Positions 23,820 to 30,700 of a DNA stretch of 30,700 nucleotides are shown one piece after another. Origin of the DNA: Litorimonas sp964414555 (GTDB taxonomy: Bacteria; Pseudomonadota; Alphaproteobacteria; Caulobacterales; Maricaulaceae); contig CAYPWW010000026.1 in NCBI GenBank assembly GCA_964414555.1, positions 1 through 30,700 of the forward strand, written 5' to 3'. Both the position numbers and the translations under genes were made by a program. Under the pieces are notes generated by a model that searched no databases, had not been told where the DNA came from, and worked only from the letters and a program-made list of their open reading frames with translations. Numbering within the stretch: position 1 is the stretch's first letter; each line of letters opens with the position of its first letter.

Positions 23820-23839
23820 AGTCTTCCCGGTTTTGTCGG

Positions 23840-23870
23840 CTTATAGCCCATGCGGAACTTGCCGCAAGTT
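23840..23870 (-). promoter_or_regulatory. Promoter and overlapping palindrome upstream of surA
   Basis: On the minus strand TTGCGG (23867-23862) and TATAAG (23845-23840) with 16-bp spacing lie just upstream of surA. The -35 sits inside AACTTGC-C-GCAAGTT (23856-23870), a perfect 7-bp inverted repeat with a 1-bp centre, flanked by GCGG and CCGC. The repeat could be an operator or a hairpin. It occupies the 114-bp gap where lptD would normally be. Confidence 0.45.
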
Positions 23871-23933
23871 AGACCGCACTCTCATCACAGATGAATTAAA
23901 TTTCGGTCACACCGCAGTTCATTCAATATCGCT

Positions 23934-25028
23934 CTATCCGTCCTCGGTGTGGGCCAGATGCGCAACACCCAACAGTAGCACCATAATCGGCACAGCCCAG
24001 CTGGCCAGCAGGATCGGCAAGGCCGCGACTTCGCCAAAGGCGCTCATCACGCTATCGGCAAAGAACACGGCAAAGCCGAGAGCGGCCCCCGTCACCAGCA
24101 GGCGCAATGTCCCGCCAGAGCGCGTCAGCGACATAGACACGCCCGCCGCGATAAAGGTCATGGCCACCAGCACAAAGGGCAGGGCGAGCAGCTTATTCAG
24201 CTGCAAGCGCAGTCCCAGCGCCGAAAATCCAGCCGCCTCGGCAGCGGCGATTTCTGAGCCGATCTGCCAAAAGGGTGGGTCGACAACCTCTCCAGACTGA
24301 TCGCGCAGGTCCTGTGCCGTTGTGTCTGTGGGCAGGGAGATTTCCGGACTACGCTGCACAATCTGCCCCGGTGCATTTTCCCTCACATCCGTCAGTCGCC
24401 AGAACCCCGCGCCCGTCAGCGTGGCAACCTCTGCGTCATAGCGCCGGACGAAAGTGGTTGTACCGTCTGCCTCTACGGCCAATTCCATGACCATCGGCCG
24501 GATCAGCGTGCGGGTGGACAGCTCCATCGCATCGGCCCGCCAGATGCGTTTCAGATCGGGCGTGCCCTCGCGTAGCCAGACGACGTCAGAGTCGGTTGTT
24601 TCACCGCCCAACGCCGCCGCCGTGCGGGCGTCATATTGGCTCATCAATTTCGAGGCGAAGGGATTGAACAAAGCTGCCCACAAAATCCCCAGTGTGGCTG
24701 TGACAGCAACAGCAGGCCGCAAGAACCGCCACGCGGACAACCCTGCCGCACGCATGACGATCAGCTCGGACCGGCGGTTCATCCCGTAAAGCGCGCCCAT
24801 CACACCGAACAACACGACAAAGGGAATCGTCTGCTCGATCAATTTAGGGACTTTTAGCAAGGTCAGCTGCAAGAGCTGTAACGGCGAAAAATCGGCATCC
24901 GTGCCCAGATTGCGAGAGCTTTCCACGAAATCGACGAGCGTGATAATCGCGGTCACGACCAGAAACGCCAGCCCTATCCCGCGTAAGGTCCGACCTGCGA
25001 TATATCTGGAAAGTGTGTGACCGAACAT
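23934..25028 (-). CDS. lptG: LPS export permease LptG
   Basis: LptG is one of the two permeases of the LptB2FG transporter that extracts lipopolysaccharide from the inner membrane. The 364-aa product begins LSRYIAGRTLRGIG. It has three N-terminal membrane helices (to about 120) including the coupling-helix region NRRSELIVMRAAGLSAW, a periplasmic beta-jellyroll (about 130-260), and three C-terminal helices (LLALPFVLVAMTFIAAGV, LLVTGAALGFAVFFAD, LPILLASWAVPIMVLLL). Its ATG overlaps the lptF TGA (TGATG), so translation is coupled. Confidence 0.95.
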   Translation of the reverse strand: MFGHTLSRYIAGRTLRGIGLAFLVVTAIITLVDFVESSRNLGTDADFSPLQLLQLTLLKVPKLIEQTIPFVVLFGVMGALYGMNRRSELIVMRAAGLSAWRFLRPAVAVTATLGILWAALFNPFASKLMSQYDARTAAALGGETTDSDVVWLREGTPDLKRIWRADAMELSTRTLIRPMVMELAVEADGTTTFVRRYDAEVATLTGAGFWRLTDVRENAPGQIVQRSPEISLPTDTTAQDLRDQSGEVVDPPFWQIGSEIAAAEAAGFSALGLRLQLNKLLALPFVLVAMTFIAAGVSMSLTRSGGTLRLLVTGAALGFAVFFADSVMSAFGEVAALPILLASWAVPIMVLLLGVAHLAHTEDG

Positions 25029-26185
25029 CAGCTGGCCGTCACGGTTGAGCTGTTTTCCAGCGCGCGATCATATCGGCGGCCTGCATCCCGCCGGAAACGT
25101 CCGTGTCGACCTCGGCGCAAGAGGTAGAGCAGGCACAAAATGATGCAGAGCAATGGCACGACATATTGGACGATATTCAACGCAGGATCGCCTTCGGCTG
25201 AAGAGGCCAGCCCAAACCCGACGAGGCGCAGGGTGAAACCCGTGACGGCGCAAATTGCAATCTTGCGGCCATACCCCAATTTTTGATGCTCGCCGCGCAG
25301 CATGAAACACAGCGCCAAGAGGACCAGTGCAGGGTTATAGAGCGTCGCCGCCAAGCGGGCGTGGCCTTCGGCGCGGAACTCCTCTCGCTTGGCCTTGGTG
25401 ATATATTCTCGCGAGTCGGGCCGCAGTAATTCATGCAGGAAGCGGTCCGAGGATTTCAGGCGCAAGACATTATCCATCGCCATGACGTCGGACAGGTCTA
25501 ACTGATAGGTCTCGAACGCCACGACATCGATACTGCCGTCACTGACGGGGGTTTGCACGGCCCCATCGAGTAGCAACAACGCCGTCGCGGTTTGCGAGCG
25601 CTGCAAGCGGCCCGTCTTGGCCGTATGCGTCGTCACGGCATCGGGGTCGCGCGCATCATGGATGACGACGTCCTCTAGCAATCCATCGCCGCCGATCTCC
25701 CGCGCATAGACCGTCAAGCCTGGCGCAGGCGTCACGAACTCGCCCGCTTGGACCATCTGGCTGGCGATATCTGTCCTGACTTTGAGAATTTCTGAGCGCA
25801 TCTCGCGGAATGACAGCGGTTGCAGCAGCAAGTTGATGACCAGATGCGCTATCAACGCATAAACGCCCAAGCGCAGGACAGGCGTCCCCATCGCCCAAGG
25901 CGACACGCCATTGGCTTTCGCCACGACCAGTTCTGAATCATTATTCAGCCGATTCAGCGCATAAAGCGCCGCCATAAATACGGCCAAAGGCAGGATAATC
26001 CCGATCAACTGGGGCAGGGCCAAGATGGTGATATAGAAGAACGTCCCAGCGCTCTGACGGTTCTCAACGATCAGGTCCAAGGTTTGCAAACTCTGTGTCA
26101 GCAGTGCCAAAAGCGCGAGCGCAGACAGGCAGAGCAGAGCCGGTGCCGCCGCTTGTGAGAGGATATAGCGTTGAAGGAGTTTCAT
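25028..26185 (-). CDS. lptF: LPS export permease LptF
   Basis: LptF is the partner of LptG in the inner-membrane LPS extractor. The ATG at 26185 (MKLLQRYILSQ) gives 385 aa. There are three N-terminal membrane helices, the coupling segment NRLNNDSELVVAKANGVSPW, a periplasmic jellyroll (about 125-270), and three C-terminal helices starting with TLYNPALVLLALCFML. The basic C-terminal tail ends near ENSSTVTAS. It diverges from pepA across 126 bp. In the usual alphaproteobacterial order lptF-lptG is followed by lptD, which is not found here. Confidence 0.95.
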   Translation of the reverse strand: MKLLQRYILSQAAAPALLCLSALALLALLTQSLQTLDLIVENRQSAGTFFYITILALPQLIGIILPLAVFMAALYALNRLNNDSELVVAKANGVSPWAMGTPVLRLGVYALIAHLVINLLLQPLSFREMRSEILKVRTDIASQMVQAGEFVTPAPGLTVYAREIGGDGLLEDVVIHDARDPDAVTTHTAKTGRLQRSQTATALLLLDGAVQTPVSDGSIDVVAFETYQLDLSDVMAMDNVLRLKSSDRFLHELLRPDSREYITKAKREEFRAEGHARLAATLYNPALVLLALCFMLRGEHQKLGYGRKIAICAVTGFTLRLVGFGLASSAEGDPALNIVQYVVPLLCIILCLLYLLRRGRHGRFRRDAGRRYDRALENSSTVTAS

Positions 26186-26311
26186 AAGCGCAGCGCGCCA
26201 CCCGCAATTGCCCAAGGGTTTGCAACAAAATTGTCGCGGTCTTGCAATGGTGCCTTCTAATCCGGCTCGCCTTGGATTACCAGTAGCTCAAATCAAGCTT
26301 AAGGCGAATTC

Positions 26312-27757
26312 ATGAAAATCGATTTCCAAGGGCCCGGTGCGGCCGAATCCGGTGTAGCGCTCGCATTTTCGGGCAAAGATGGCGGTCATCCCTACCACGC
26401 AGAGGGTGGGAAAGCGATGATCGCGGCGATGAAAGCCTCAGGATTTAAAGGCAAATCAAGTGATAGCCTGACGACCTATGTCGGCGGCACGCGTCTGTTC
26501 CTGCGGGGCTTGGGCGACAAAATGGATTTTGAAATGGCCGCGGCGAAGCTCGTCAAAAGCCTGCGCGGTTCTGGCGAGACAGACCTGACGATCAATCTCG
26601 ACGGCACAGACGCCACGCCAGATGACGCCGCACGCGCCGCCGTTGGCGCTCGCTTGGCGGGCTATATCTGGGAAAAGCACAAGTCCAAAGCGACGAAAGC
26701 CAAGAAGCCGCATCTGTCGTCTGTGACTGTGCGCTGTGCGGACCCAAAGGCCGCAAAGGCCGCCTATGAGAATTACTATGGTCCCGTGACAGATGGTGTC
26801 GTGTTGGCGCGCGACCTCGTCAACGCGCCGCCGAATGAGATCTATCCGAAAGCCTATGCCGACCGCATCGAAGAATTACGCGACATCGGCCTAGAGGTCG
26901 AAGTTATGGGCGAAGCGAAACTCCGCAAGATGGGCGCCCATGCCTTGCTCGGCGTGGGTCTGGGCTCGGAGCGCGAAAGCCAGCTGGTCGTCATGCAGTG
27001 GCACGGCGGCAAAAAAGGCGACGCGCCAGCCTGCCTCGTCGGCAAAGGCGTCACGTTTGATACGGGCGGGATCAGCCTGAAACCCGGCGCAAATATGTGG
27101 GACATGAAAGGTGACATGGGCGGGTCCGCCGCAGTCGTCGGTGCCATGTGCGGCCTCGCCAAGCGTAAGGCTAAAGCCAATGTCGTCGGCATTGTCGGAC
27201 TTGTCGAAAATATGCCTGATGGCCGCGCGCAACTGCCGGGCGATATCGTCACGTCCATGTCTGGTCAGACGATCGAAGTACAGAACACGGATGCCGAAGG
27301 GCGGCTCGTCCTCGCCGATGCGCTGCACTATGCTGTGACCGAGTTTAAACCCGCCGCCATGATCGATCTCGCGACACTGACGGGTGCAATCATCGTGAGT
27401 TTGGGCAGCGAATATGCGGGCGTTTTTACGCCAGATGATGCCTTGGCATCGCAACTCTCTGCCGCGTCTGAAACCTCGACGGACAAGACTTGGCGCCTGC
27501 CGCTGGATAAGAAATATGACAAGCTGCTCGACAGCCCGAATGCTGATATGAAAAATATCGGCGGGCGCGCGGCTGGCTCCATTACGGCGGCACAATTTCT
27601 GAAACGCTTTGTCGGCAAAGACACGCCGTGGGCGCATATCGACATCGCCGGAACAGGCATGAAAAACGGCAGCAAAGACCCGCGCGAACCCACATTCGGC
27701 ACGGGCTTTGGCGTGCGCCTTCTCAACCGCTGGATCGCGGATAACCACGAAGGCTAA
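26312..27757 (+). CDS. pepA: Leucyl aminopeptidase (M17 family)
   Basis: PepA is a cytosolic hexameric aminopeptidase needing two metal ions, acting in peptide turnover. The 481-aa product has an N-terminal alpha/beta domain (about 1-165) and the C-terminal catalytic domain. Metal ligands Lys245 and Asp250 occur in GKGVTFDTGGISLKPG with Lys257. The signature NTDAEGRLVLADAL spans 325-338. The end reads KDPREPTFGTGFGVRLL. Some PepA proteins also bind DNA; nothing in this sequence shows that. The stop overlaps the holC start (TAATG). Confidence 0.96.
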   Translation: MKIDFQGPGAAESGVALAFSGKDGGHPYHAEGGKAMIAAMKASGFKGKSSDSLTTYVGGTRLFLRGLGDKMDFEMAAAKLVKSLRGSGETDLTINLDGTDATPDDAARAAVGARLAGYIWEKHKSKATKAKKPHLSSVTVRCADPKAAKAAYENYYGPVTDGVVLARDLVNAPPNEIYPKAYADRIEELRDIGLEVEVMGEAKLRKMGAHALLGVGLGSERESQLVVMQWHGGKKGDAPACLVGKGVTFDTGGISLKPGANMWDMKGDMGGSAAVVGAMCGLAKRKAKANVVGIVGLVENMPDGRAQLPGDIVTSMSGQTIEVQNTDAEGRLVLADALHYAVTEFKPAAMIDLATLTGAIIVSLGSEYAGVFTPDDALASQLSAASETSTDKTWRLPLDKKYDKLLDSPNADMKNIGGRAAGSITAAQFLKRFVGKDTPWAHIDIAGTGMKNGSKDPREPTFGTGFGVRLLNRWIADNHEG

Positions 27758-28203
27758 TGACCGATTACTGGTTCTACCACCTAGAGGCCTCGACGCTGGA
27801 AGGCGTCTTGCCGGGCCTGCTGGAAAAGGCATTGGAAAAGGGCTGGCGCGCGCTGGTGAAATTACCAGAACCTGCGCTGCCCGCCATGGACGAACTGCTC
27901 TGGACCTTTCGCGATGATGCGTTCCTGCCGCATGGGCGAGAGGACGAGCCGCAAGCCGAGTTGCAACCCATATTGCTCAGCGCGACGGCGGACAGCGCCG
28001 CCGGTTTTGACGCAGTCTTCCTCCTCGATGGCGCAGAGGTCGAGGATATGGCGGACGCCAAACGCGCCATGGTCATGATCAATGGCCGCTCGCAAGCCGA
28101 TGTTGCGCGGGAACGCCAGCGCTGGAAAACGCTCAGCGCGACGGACGCCACATTATCCTACTACCAACAGGACGCCCGCGGCCGCTGGGAGAAAAAAGCC
28201 TAA
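27757..28203 (+). CDS. holC: DNA polymerase III subunit chi
   Basis: HolC links the polymerase III clamp loader (via psi in enterobacteria) to single-strand binding protein at the replication fork. The 148-aa product starts DYWFYHLEASTLEGVLPGLL. It has the conserved LWTFRDDAFLPHG near 47-59, PILLS, and VFLLDG in the nucleotide-binding-like fold. pepA-holC adjacency is common in proteobacteria and supports the call. It overlaps the pepA stop by one base, and the helicase gene begins immediately after its stop. Confidence 0.93.
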   Translation: MTDYWFYHLEASTLEGVLPGLLEKALEKGWRALVKLPEPALPAMDELLWTFRDDAFLPHGREDEPQAELQPILLSATADSAAGFDAVFLLDGAEVEDMADAKRAMVMINGRSQADVARERQRWKTLSATDATLSYYQQDARGRWEKKA

Positions 28204-29481
28204 GTGGCGATCACGTCGCGCTTTCCCGAAGACTATGCCGACGACCCCACGGTCGCGCATATCCTCGCGCAGCTGCAAAGCCCCGACCGCGCACCAATCC
28301 TTGTCACGGGGGAGGCGGGGACGGGGAAATCCACTTTAATTAATTATATAAAAGCTGTCATCCGTCCCGCGAATACGGTCGTCCTCGCGCCAACAGGTGT
28401 GGCCGCGTTGACGGTGGGTGGGCAGACGATCCATTCCTTCTTTCGCTTTCCGTTCAAGATCATCGACGCCGCTGCACTTGCGGATCAAAAGAAAAACCGC
28501 CTTTGGAAAAAAGTCGAACTCGTCATCATCGACGAAGTTTCGATGGTCCGCGCAGATATTCTCGACGGCATTGATTTGGTGTTGCGCAAAGCCCGAAATT
28601 CAGAGCGGCCCTTTGGCGGTGTGCGTGTCTTGCTGGTCGGGGATTTTCTGCAATTGCCGCCTGTTATCCCAGCGGCGGAGCATCAAGTTCTCGCGCAGAA
28701 AGGTTATTCCGGGCCCTATGCTTATAATTCTAATGTGTTGGAAAATTACCCGCCCGTGCATTTCGAGCTGACGCAAGTCTATCGCCAGACGGACCGTGAT
28801 TTCATCGATCTGCTCTCGAACTTGCGCGTCGCTCGCCATGTTGAAGAAACGGTGATGACGCTGAATGACGCCTGCGTTGGCCCGCATCGCGCGGGGCATA
28901 TTCCGGTCCTGCTGACGGCCACGAACCGTGTTGCAGATCGCTATAATCGGGAAGGGCTAGAGAGCCTGCCTACATCGCCTGTGGCCTATGAAGGGCGGAC
29001 GAAGGGCAAGTTTTCCGCCAATCGTCTGCCGGTTCCAGAAGCTTTGGTTTTGAAAAAAGGCGCACGGGTCATGGCCGTCCGCAATGATCCTATGAAACGC
29101 TGGGTCAATGGCTCGCTGGGCACAATTATCGACCTGACATCGGAGGAGGTACACGTCCGCTTTGACGGGTCGCCGCAAATCCGAAAAATCGCGCCGGAAA
29201 CTTGGGACATGATTAATTACCGCTGGGATGAGGCGGCGCAGAAATTGGTTGAAACAACAACAGCCAGCTTCCAACAAATGCCGCTCATCCTCGCTTGGGC
29301 TGTGACGATCCATAAGGCGCAAGGCCTGACGCTGGATGATGTGCGGATTGATCTGGGACGCGGCGCTTTTGCGGCAGGGCAAGCCTATGTAGCGCTATCG
29401 CGGGCACGGACGTTAGCAGGGCTGTCGCTAAGCGCGCCACTGCGTGAGGCGGATGTGCGGGTGGGGATGGGGCGGCGGTAA
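28204..29481 (+). CDS. Pif1/RecD-type superfamily 1 DNA helicase
   Basis: A 425-aa AAA-like SF1B helicase starting at GTG directly after the holC stop. Motifs in order: Walker A GEAGTGKST (Lys42), motif Ia APTGVAALTVGG (62-73), Walker B IIDEVSM (108-114), motif III LLVGDFLQLPPV (143-154), the arginine segment LTQVYRQTDRDF, and motifs V/VI AVTIHKAQGLTLDDV and QAYVALSRART near the C-terminus. It resembles eukaryotic Pif1 and bacterial Pif1-like helicases, which unwind DNA 5' to 3' and can resolve G-quadruplexes. It is a minimal core with no extra C-terminal domain. Placement beside holC hints at a role near replication, which is inference. Confidence 0.88.
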   Translation: MAITSRFPEDYADDPTVAHILAQLQSPDRAPILVTGEAGTGKSTLINYIKAVIRPANTVVLAPTGVAALTVGGQTIHSFFRFPFKIIDAAALADQKKNRLWKKVELVIIDEVSMVRADILDGIDLVLRKARNSERPFGGVRVLLVGDFLQLPPVIPAAEHQVLAQKGYSGPYAYNSNVLENYPPVHFELTQVYRQTDRDFIDLLSNLRVARHVEETVMTLNDACVGPHRAGHIPVLLTATNRVADRYNREGLESLPTSPVAYEGRTKGKFSANRLPVPEALVLKKGARVMAVRNDPMKRWVNGSLGTIIDLTSEEVHVRFDGSPQIRKIAPETWDMINYRWDEAAQKLVETTTASFQQMPLILAWAVTIHKAQGLTLDDVRIDLGRGAFAAGQAYVALSRARTLAGLSLSAPLREADVRVGMGRR

Positions 29482-29491
29482 ATCCCCTCAC

Positions 29492-29515
29492 AAAAAAACC
29501 CCGCCTAAGCGGGGC
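29492..29515 (-). terminator. Intrinsic terminator of the fadJ-type gene
   Basis: Read leftward, GCCCCGC-TTAG-GCGGGG (29515-29499) forms a strong stem-loop followed directly by TTTTTTT (29498-29492), 26 bp beyond the stop of the leftward gene. The rightward helicase gene ends at 29481, so the hairpin lies between convergent genes. No T-run follows it rightward. Confidence 0.88.
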
Positions 29516-29540
29516 TTCCAATCTAATATGTCCGGGGCGT

Positions 29541-30700
29541 TTACGCCGCCATCTTGGCGTTTTGCGCGGCGAGAATTTTCGCGATGGTATCCGCTTTCAG
29601 GTCGTCGACACTCGCCGAAATACCCATCGCATTGGCGATCTTCACGACGTCGACTTCGAGCATCCGGCCCAGCGAAGATTTCGTGTGACGCTTCTGCGAA
29701 GAGGGTGTGCTGTCGGCGTAGAGTGTCTCGCCATTGGCGGCCATCTTGCGGAAGGCTTCCGGTGGGTTGAACCGCGAACCGTGGCGCTGGGCCAGCATGT
29801 CGGAGGTTGCGACGTAAGCGTCGAGGCCAATCGTGTCGATGTAGGACAGCGGGCCGCCGGTATAGGGCGGGAAGCCGAGGCCAAAGATCGCGCCGAGGTC
29901 TGCGCTCTGCGGGTCCGGCACGACGCCTTCTGCGAATGTGCGCGCCGATGGGGCGACGAGGGAGTAGAGCAGACGCTGCGAGACTTCCTCTGGCGATGGC
30001 TGTTCTTCGAGGAGCGGATAGTGATCCGTCATGCCTTTCCAGAGGTCGAGGCGCTTGCCGTTTTCATCATAGTTATAGAAGCCTGCGCCGAGACGACGAC
30101 CGCCACGGTCCCATTTTGTGACCATGTTTGTGATGAACTCTTCCGCGCCAGTTGGGACATATTTGTCGCCCATTTCTTCGCGCGTCGATGTCATGATGTC
30201 ATAGCCGAGCTTCAACGTTGTATCATCGGACACGGCCAGCGGACCAATGGGTAGGCCAAGGTTCGCGGCGCAATTTTCGATCAGCGCCATAGACACACCT
30301 TCGGTGACCATCAGGGCCGCTTCATTGATGTAAGGCGGGAAGACTTGGTTCGTGAAGAAGCCGCGCACGTCTTTGACGACAATCGGCGTCTTGCGGATTT
30401 TCTTATTATAATCAAACGCGGCGGCGAGGGCGAGATCGCCCGTGCCAGCGTGTGGAATGATCTCTAGCAGTGGCATCCGCTCGACAGGCGAGAAGAAGTG
30501 CATGCCGATGTATTGCTCGGGACGCGACGAGTTTTTCGCCAATCCACCAATCGGCAGGGTCGACGTATTGGTCGCAAAGACAACGTCTTTGCCAATGACG
30601 GCTTCGGTCTTTTTGATGACGTCGGCTTTCACGTCGGGACGCTCGAACACGGCCTCGATGACGAGGTCGACATCTTTGAGCATGTTGTAATCATCCGTCG
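29541..30700 (-). CDS. fadJ: Fatty-acid oxidation multifunctional protein (FadJ/FadB type), 3' part
   Basis: This is the C-terminal part of a multifunctional beta-oxidation enzyme with 3-hydroxyacyl-CoA dehydrogenase activity. The frame stays open to the window edge (codons for TDDYN precede the first Met), so the Met at 30683 is internal and the 5' enoyl-CoA hydratase part lies outside. Visible are DLVIEAVFE with the NTSTLPI motif of the NAD-binding domain, HFFSPVERMPLLEIIP (catalytic histidine in the FFSP segment), the KDVRGFFTNQVFPPYINEA segment, and the C-terminal helical domain with GFPPYTGGPLSYID. A strong terminator follows. Whether it is called FadJ or FadB depends on the missing part. 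Confidence 0.9.
   Translation of the reverse strand, partial: TDDYNMLKDVDLVIEAVFERPDVKADVIKKTEAVIGKDVVFATNTSTLPIGGLAKNSSRPEQYIGMHFFSPVERMPLLEIIPHAGTGDLALAAAFDYNKKIRKTPIVVKDVRGFFTNQVFPPYINEAALMVTEGVSMALIENCAANLGLPIGPLAVSDDTTLKLGYDIMTSTREEMGDKYVPTGAEEFITNMVTKWDRGGRRLGAGFYNYDENGKRLDLWKGMTDHYPLLEEQPSPEEVSQRLLYSLVAPSARTFAEGVVPDPQSADLGAIFGLGFPPYTGGPLSYIDTIGLDAYVATSDMLAQRHGSRFNPPEAFRKMAANGETLYADSTPSSQKRHTKSSLGRMLEVDVVKIANAMGISASVDDLKADTIAKILAAQNAKMAA

Noticed and set aside
26186..26311. Divergent promoters between lptF and pepA
   Set aside because: Several TTGNNN hexamers occur, but none pairs with a convincing -10 at 16-18 bp on either strand.
26891..27832. A 313-codon leftward ORF antisense to pepA
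   Set aside because: It mirrors the codon structure of a well-supported pepA, encodes no recognisable domain, and is typical of antisense frames in GC-rich genes.
29562..30254. A 230-codon rightward ORF across the fadJ-type gene
   Set aside because: It is antisense to a conserved gene; no recognisable product.
1..30700. Mobile elements, CRISPR arrays, tRNA or rRNA genes, toxin-antitoxin or defence genes
   Set aside because: I looked for transposase or integrase motifs, direct-repeat arrays and cloverleaf-like segments and saw none.

Overview
The window looks like a chromosomal segment of an alphaproteobacterium. It carries several alphaproteobacterial gene-order blocks: ccmF-ccmG-ccmH-ccmI, rpsF-rpsR-rplI, fabD-fabG-acpP-fabF-mltG-gmk, and pepA-holC facing lptF-lptG/surA-pdxA-rsmA. 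A TTAA-N7-TTAA (CtrA-type) site and a crescentin-like coiled-coil gene suggest, without proving, the Caulobacterales/Hyphomonadales side of the class. One run of exactly 100 N (10159-10258) shows that this is a scaffolded draft assembly.

Layout. (1) Positions 1-349 hold no recognisable gene, only two tandem small ORFs with good ribosome-binding sites. (2) Positions 350-7732 are a complete five-step histidine-utilisation locus. hutI-hutH-hutG-hutU runs leftward with overlapping ends, and hutF-hutC runs rightward. Both arms start from a 77-bp divergent control region in which a perfect 11-bp inverted repeat overlaps both predicted promoters. The pathway is histidine > urocanate (HutH) > imidazolonepropionate (HutU) > formiminoglutamate (HutI) > N-formylglutamate + NH3 (HutF) > glutamate + formate (HutG), with HutC as the likely repressor. 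(3) Positions 7950-11514 are the cytochrome c maturation genes ccmF-G-H-I, leftward and coupled by 4-bp overlaps. ccmF is broken by the N gap and, separately, by an in-frame TAG inside the haem-binding WWD motif. (4) Positions 11608-13104 are the ribosomal S6-S18-L9 operon with a clear promoter, a structured leader and a strong terminator. (5) Positions 13142-14668 are a long coiled-coil protein gene. A compound CtrA-like site lies between it and fabD. (6) Positions 14827-19886 are the type II fatty-acid synthesis cluster followed by mltG and gmk. The leader of acpP can fold into three hairpins. (7) Positions 19949-20734 are an unrecognised membrane protein with a TerB-like tail. (8) Positions 20718-26185 are the leftward envelope/ribosome-maturation block lptF-lptG-surA-pdxA-rsmA, lacking the lptD gene usually found between lptG and surA. 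(9) Positions 26312-29481 are pepA-holC and a Pif1/RecD-type helicase, rightward and nearly without gaps. (10) Positions 29541-30700 are the 3' part of a FadJ/FadB-type beta-oxidation gene, cut by the window edge.

Most of the window is conserved housekeeping sequence, and I found no mobile element, CRISPR array, tRNA or rRNA. The points most worth a second look are the interrupted ccmF, the compact hut control region, the CtrA-type site at the coiled-coil/fabD intergenic region, the missing lptD, and the structured leaders of acpP and rpsF.
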